This document shows positions 30,723-32,916 of a DNA stretch of 32,916 nt, one piece after another. The position numbers and the translations under genes were made by a program. The notes under the pieces were generated by a model that worked only from the letters and a program-made list of their open reading frames with translations, searched no databases and had not been told where the DNA came from. Every line of letters begins with the position of its first letter. The stretch's first letter is position 1. This DNA comes from CAZHOV01 sp964534315 (GTDB taxonomy: Bacteria > Bacteroidota > Bacteroidia > Chitinophagales > Saprospiraceae), in assembly GCA_964534315.1 (NCBI GenBank), contig CAZHOV010000048.1, positions 1 through 32,916 on the forward strand, written 5' to 3'.

Positions 30723-32849
30723 ATGAAACTGCTCAACACAATTTTACTGATCTTTATCAGTAGTCTTTTGCTCCATTCCCAATCTATCGGTTGGAAAGCC
30801 TATTATAACCAGGCTGAAGAGCTATTCGAACAAGGCAAATATTACCAGGCCGGAGAGAATTACCATTCCGCCTGGGAGGCTAAAAAGTCTAGAGCCTATA
30901 TTCTCAAAAAAGCTGGAAATGCTTATTATCAGGCCAATGCATTCATGGAAGCCTCCGAAGCCTTCAAAATCCTGAAAGCAGATCATAAAAAGTTTCCCCT
31001 AGCAGGCCTCAAATACGCCCGAAGCCTAAAGCAAACCGGAAATTATGACGCGGCGATACAGGAATTCATGAATTTTATCAATAAGTATGAAGATGATGAA
31101 AAGGAGTTTCTCTCCATCATCGTCCAAAACGAGATCAAAGGCTGCGAATTAGGCAAACGACTTAAAGCAGAGCAACACACACAGACAACTTCACTGAAAC
31201 TACTCAATCCGCAAGTCAACACCTCCTACAACGAATCCGCTCCTCTACCCATTAGCGATGAACTCTTATTTTTCACTTCCGATATAGAAGAAACCAATAA
31301 ATTTTTCAGAAGCCTGTATGAAAGGGGAAAATGGGCAAACGTTACGATTTCCGATGACTTCCCGGAAATCCATCGCAAAACCATCGGCAGCGGAACGCTT
31401 ACTACTGATGGAAAAACCTTCTATTTTACCCGCTGCCAGATCATTGACGGCCCCAACGGCCTGAAACAAGAAACCTGCTCCATCTTTGCCTCCAGAAACG
31501 AGGGCGGAGCCTGGACTACACCTATAAAACTCAATCGAAAGATCAATGCAGACGGGGCTACCGCCAGCCATCCCGGTGTCATCCATATGGATGGTTTCGA
31601 AGTCCTTTTCTTTTCCTCCAACCGAAGCGGTGGCCAGGGCGGAATGGATATCTGGTTCGCTATGCGCGACCTGGATTCAGACGACCTGAACTTTGACTAT
31701 CCCATCAATCTGGGCTCCCCCGTGAATACCGTTGGCGATGAGATTACTCCTTTTTATGACGCTAATGAAAAAACGCTTTACTTCAGCTCCAACGGCCATA
31801 TCAATATCGGAGGATACGATATTTTTAAATCAATCGGAACACCTGAAAAATGGGCTTTACCCACTAATATGGGAGTTCCTTTCAATTCTCCCAATAACGA
31901 TATTTTCTTTACAAAAGAGCCCGAACGAAATAATGGCTTTTTCGCCTCCAACAGACTGTTTGATTTCAAACGCTCCAACACCTATGACCTCGACCTATTT
32001 GCTTTTCAAATCCCGGAAGCTAATTATTCTCTCAGCGGTAAAATCTACGATACAGATGCTGTTTCTCTACTAAAAGACGTCTGGATCACTATCTATGAAA
32101 TCGTTGATGAAGATAAACCCCTCAAAGTGTTACACTCAACCATCTTCCACAACGGCGAATATTTATTCTCTCTGGTGCCCGGGAAACACTATATCATGGA
32201 CATTAAAAAAGAAGGGTATACCCCGGCTTCCTTCGATTTTATTCCCGAATTTTCCCGGAAATCAGTTGCTAAAGAAAAGATATTCTATCTTAAACGATAT
32301 GAAGCAGAGCCCAACGAAAACCTGCTCGCAACGACCAACCATCAACTTCTGCAAGATAAAAACGACTTCAATTTAGGAGAATTTGATAAAGGATTGTCAG
32401 GAGTTGATGTCCCTAATCAACCAGAAAATAATCCCATACCGGAAGATGATCATCCGGAAATCTTCTCTCAAAAGGGGCCGATAAAAGAAAAGACTTCTAT
32501 GCCAAAAGATTACAATAATCAACCAGAAAACAAACCACTCCTTAGAGAAAGTTCTACACCGACAAAGATTGAGAAAGAAAATAAAGACGACCTGCTTACG
32601 TATAAGGTTCAAATCATTGCACTAGAAACTCCCAATGTTAATAAACCGAGATACGAACGTGTAAAAGCATATGGAGACCTTTTTACCGAAAAAATACCCA
32701 ACCAAAGATTATATCGGGTATTGGTAGGAGAATACACAACCATCGAAGCCGCGCAAAATATTGTCGATCAACTTAAAAATGACGGTGTTTTCAATAGCCC
32801 TCTTATCGTTGAATACGAAAATGGAGTCAGAGGTGATTTTATTGATTAA
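30723..32849 (+). CDS. PorE-like TPR / PD40 propeller / regulatory-fold protein with C-terminal SPOR domain
   Basis: The 708 residues start at ATG 30723, preferred over a TTG 39 bases earlier because it gives a clean signal peptide (MKLLNTILLIFISSLLLHSQ). TPR-like helices follow to about 150 (AEELFEQGKYYQAGENYHSA, AGNAYYQANAFMEASEAF). PD40/WD40-like propeller blades occupy about 165-430 (LTTDGKTFYFTRC, VLFFSSNRSGGQGGMDIWFA, KTLYFSSNGHINIGGYDIF). A carboxypeptidase-regulatory-like fold spans about 435-520 and a Pro/Asn/Glu-rich linker about 530-620. A SPOR domain ends the protein (about 625-700: TYKVQIIALE, YGDLFTEKIPNQRLYRVLVG). PorE of the T9SS has TPR-PD40-regulatory-OmpA order; here SPOR stands in the peptidoglycan-binding place. 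A periplasmic wall-binding partner of a T9SS or gliding complex is inferred. Confidence 0.85.
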   Translation: MKLLNTILLIFISSLLLHSQSIGWKAYYNQAEELFEQGKYYQAGENYHSAWEAKKSRAYILKKAGNAYYQANAFMEASEAFKILKADHKKFPLAGLKYARSLKQTGNYDAAIQEFMNFINKYEDDEKEFLSIIVQNEIKGCELGKRLKAEQHTQTTSLKLLNPQVNTSYNESAPLPISDELLFFTSDIEETNKFFRSLYERGKWANVTISDDFPEIHRKTIGSGTLTTDGKTFYFTRCQIIDGPNGLKQETCSIFASRNEGGAWTTPIKLNRKINADGATASHPGVIHMDGFEVLFFSSNRSGGQGGMDIWFAMRDLDSDDLNFDYPINLGSPVNTVGDEITPFYDANEKTLYFSSNGHINIGGYDIFKSIGTPEKWALPTNMGVPFNSPNNDIFFTKEPERNNGFFASNRLFDFKRSNTYDLDLFAFQIPEANYSLSGKIYDTDAVSLLKDVWITIYEIVDEDKPLKVLHSTIFHNGEYLFSLVPGKHYIMDIKKEGYTPASFDFIPEFSRKSVAKEKIFYLKRYEAEPNENLLATTNHQLLQDKNDFNLGEFDKGLSGVDVPNQPENNPIPEDDHPEIFSQKGPIKEKTSMPKDYNNQPENKPLLRESSTPTKIEKENKDDLLTYKVQIIALETPNVNKPRYERVKAYGDLFTEKIPNQRLYRVLVGEYTTIEAAQNIVDQLKNDGVFNSPLIVEYENGVRGDFID

Positions 32850-32867
32850 TGAAGGAAGGGGGTAGAG

Positions 32868-32902
32868 GGTGTTTCAAAACACTATTCGTGTTTCGACACA
32901 CC
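32868..32902 (+). terminator. Probable terminator hairpin at the window end
   Basis: 32868-32882 pairs with 32888-32902 over 15 bases with two mismatches and a five-base loop, followed by a T-rich stretch running to the window edge. It lies 19 bases after the stop of the PorE-like gene. Confidence 0.5.
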
Positions 32903-32916
32903 AAACTTTCTTCTTT

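Overview
The window looks like a chromosomal segment of a marine-type Bacteroidota, most probably in or near the Saprospiria (Lewinella-like). Several things point there: PorP/SprF, PorD and PorE-like proteins of the type IX secretion system (T9SS), two proteins with C-terminal T9SS type A sorting domains, a FecI/FecR-type sigma/anti-sigma pair, the bamD-rpoZ-coaBC-porD gene order, and promoters of the Bacteroidota form. Four of these promoters have exactly the same geometry, TTG-N20-TAnnTTTG. Genus-level placement is inference.

Layout. 1-4.8 kb: 3' part of a PorP/SprF-like gene, a family 9 glycosyltransferase, a small secreted Lys/Ala/Cys-rich protein with strong expression signals, a Nudix hydrolase, and a cystathionine-beta-synthase-like PLP enzyme. 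4.9-8.3 kb: a secreted endonuclease/exonuclease/phosphatase-fold protein and a lone long-form urocanase. The urocanase gene ends inside a 56-bp perfect palindrome and abuts a broken small ORF. 8.3-13.8 kb: a head-GIN (DUF2807) lipoprotein, a ~470-bp array of 8-bp repeats, and a minus-strand operon. The operon runs thiamine-binding-like protein, ECF sigma factor, FecR-type anti-sigma, STN-domain protein with 14-16-residue solenoid repeats, and a small outer-membrane barrel. 14-20.3 kb: ftsK, lolA, a GH3-family enzyme overlapping fdhD by 4 bp, ribosomal protein bTHX and a small conserved protein. 20.4-22.1 kb: a cytochrome c/copper-monooxygenase-like T9SS cargo on the minus strand. 22.3-27.9 kb: a tight plus-strand operon of bamD, rpoZ, coaBC, porD, an unrecognised secreted protein and purN. 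27.9-32.9 kb: a second 8-bp repeat array, a beta-helix T9SS cargo protein, and a PorE-like TPR/PD40 protein whose usual OmpA domain is replaced by SPOR.

How it fits together. Much of the content serves the cell envelope: outer-membrane biogenesis (BamD, LolA), T9SS parts and cargo, glycan transfer, and an envelope-sensing sigma system. Housekeeping genes lie between (FtsK, omega, CoaBC, PurN, bTHX).

The least ordinary signals are not classical genes. (1) Arrays of short repeats begin exactly at stop codons, always in the same orientation relative to the gene they follow. (2) Perfect inverted repeats of 28-31 bp per arm sit at three gene ends, far longer than a terminator needs. (3) A sigma-factor reading frame has no ATG/GTG/TTG upstream of its conserved N-terminus. 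(4) The sigma/FecR locus has an STN-repeat protein where a TonB-dependent receptor is usually found. I see no CRISPR array, phage, insertion sequence, tRNA or rRNA.
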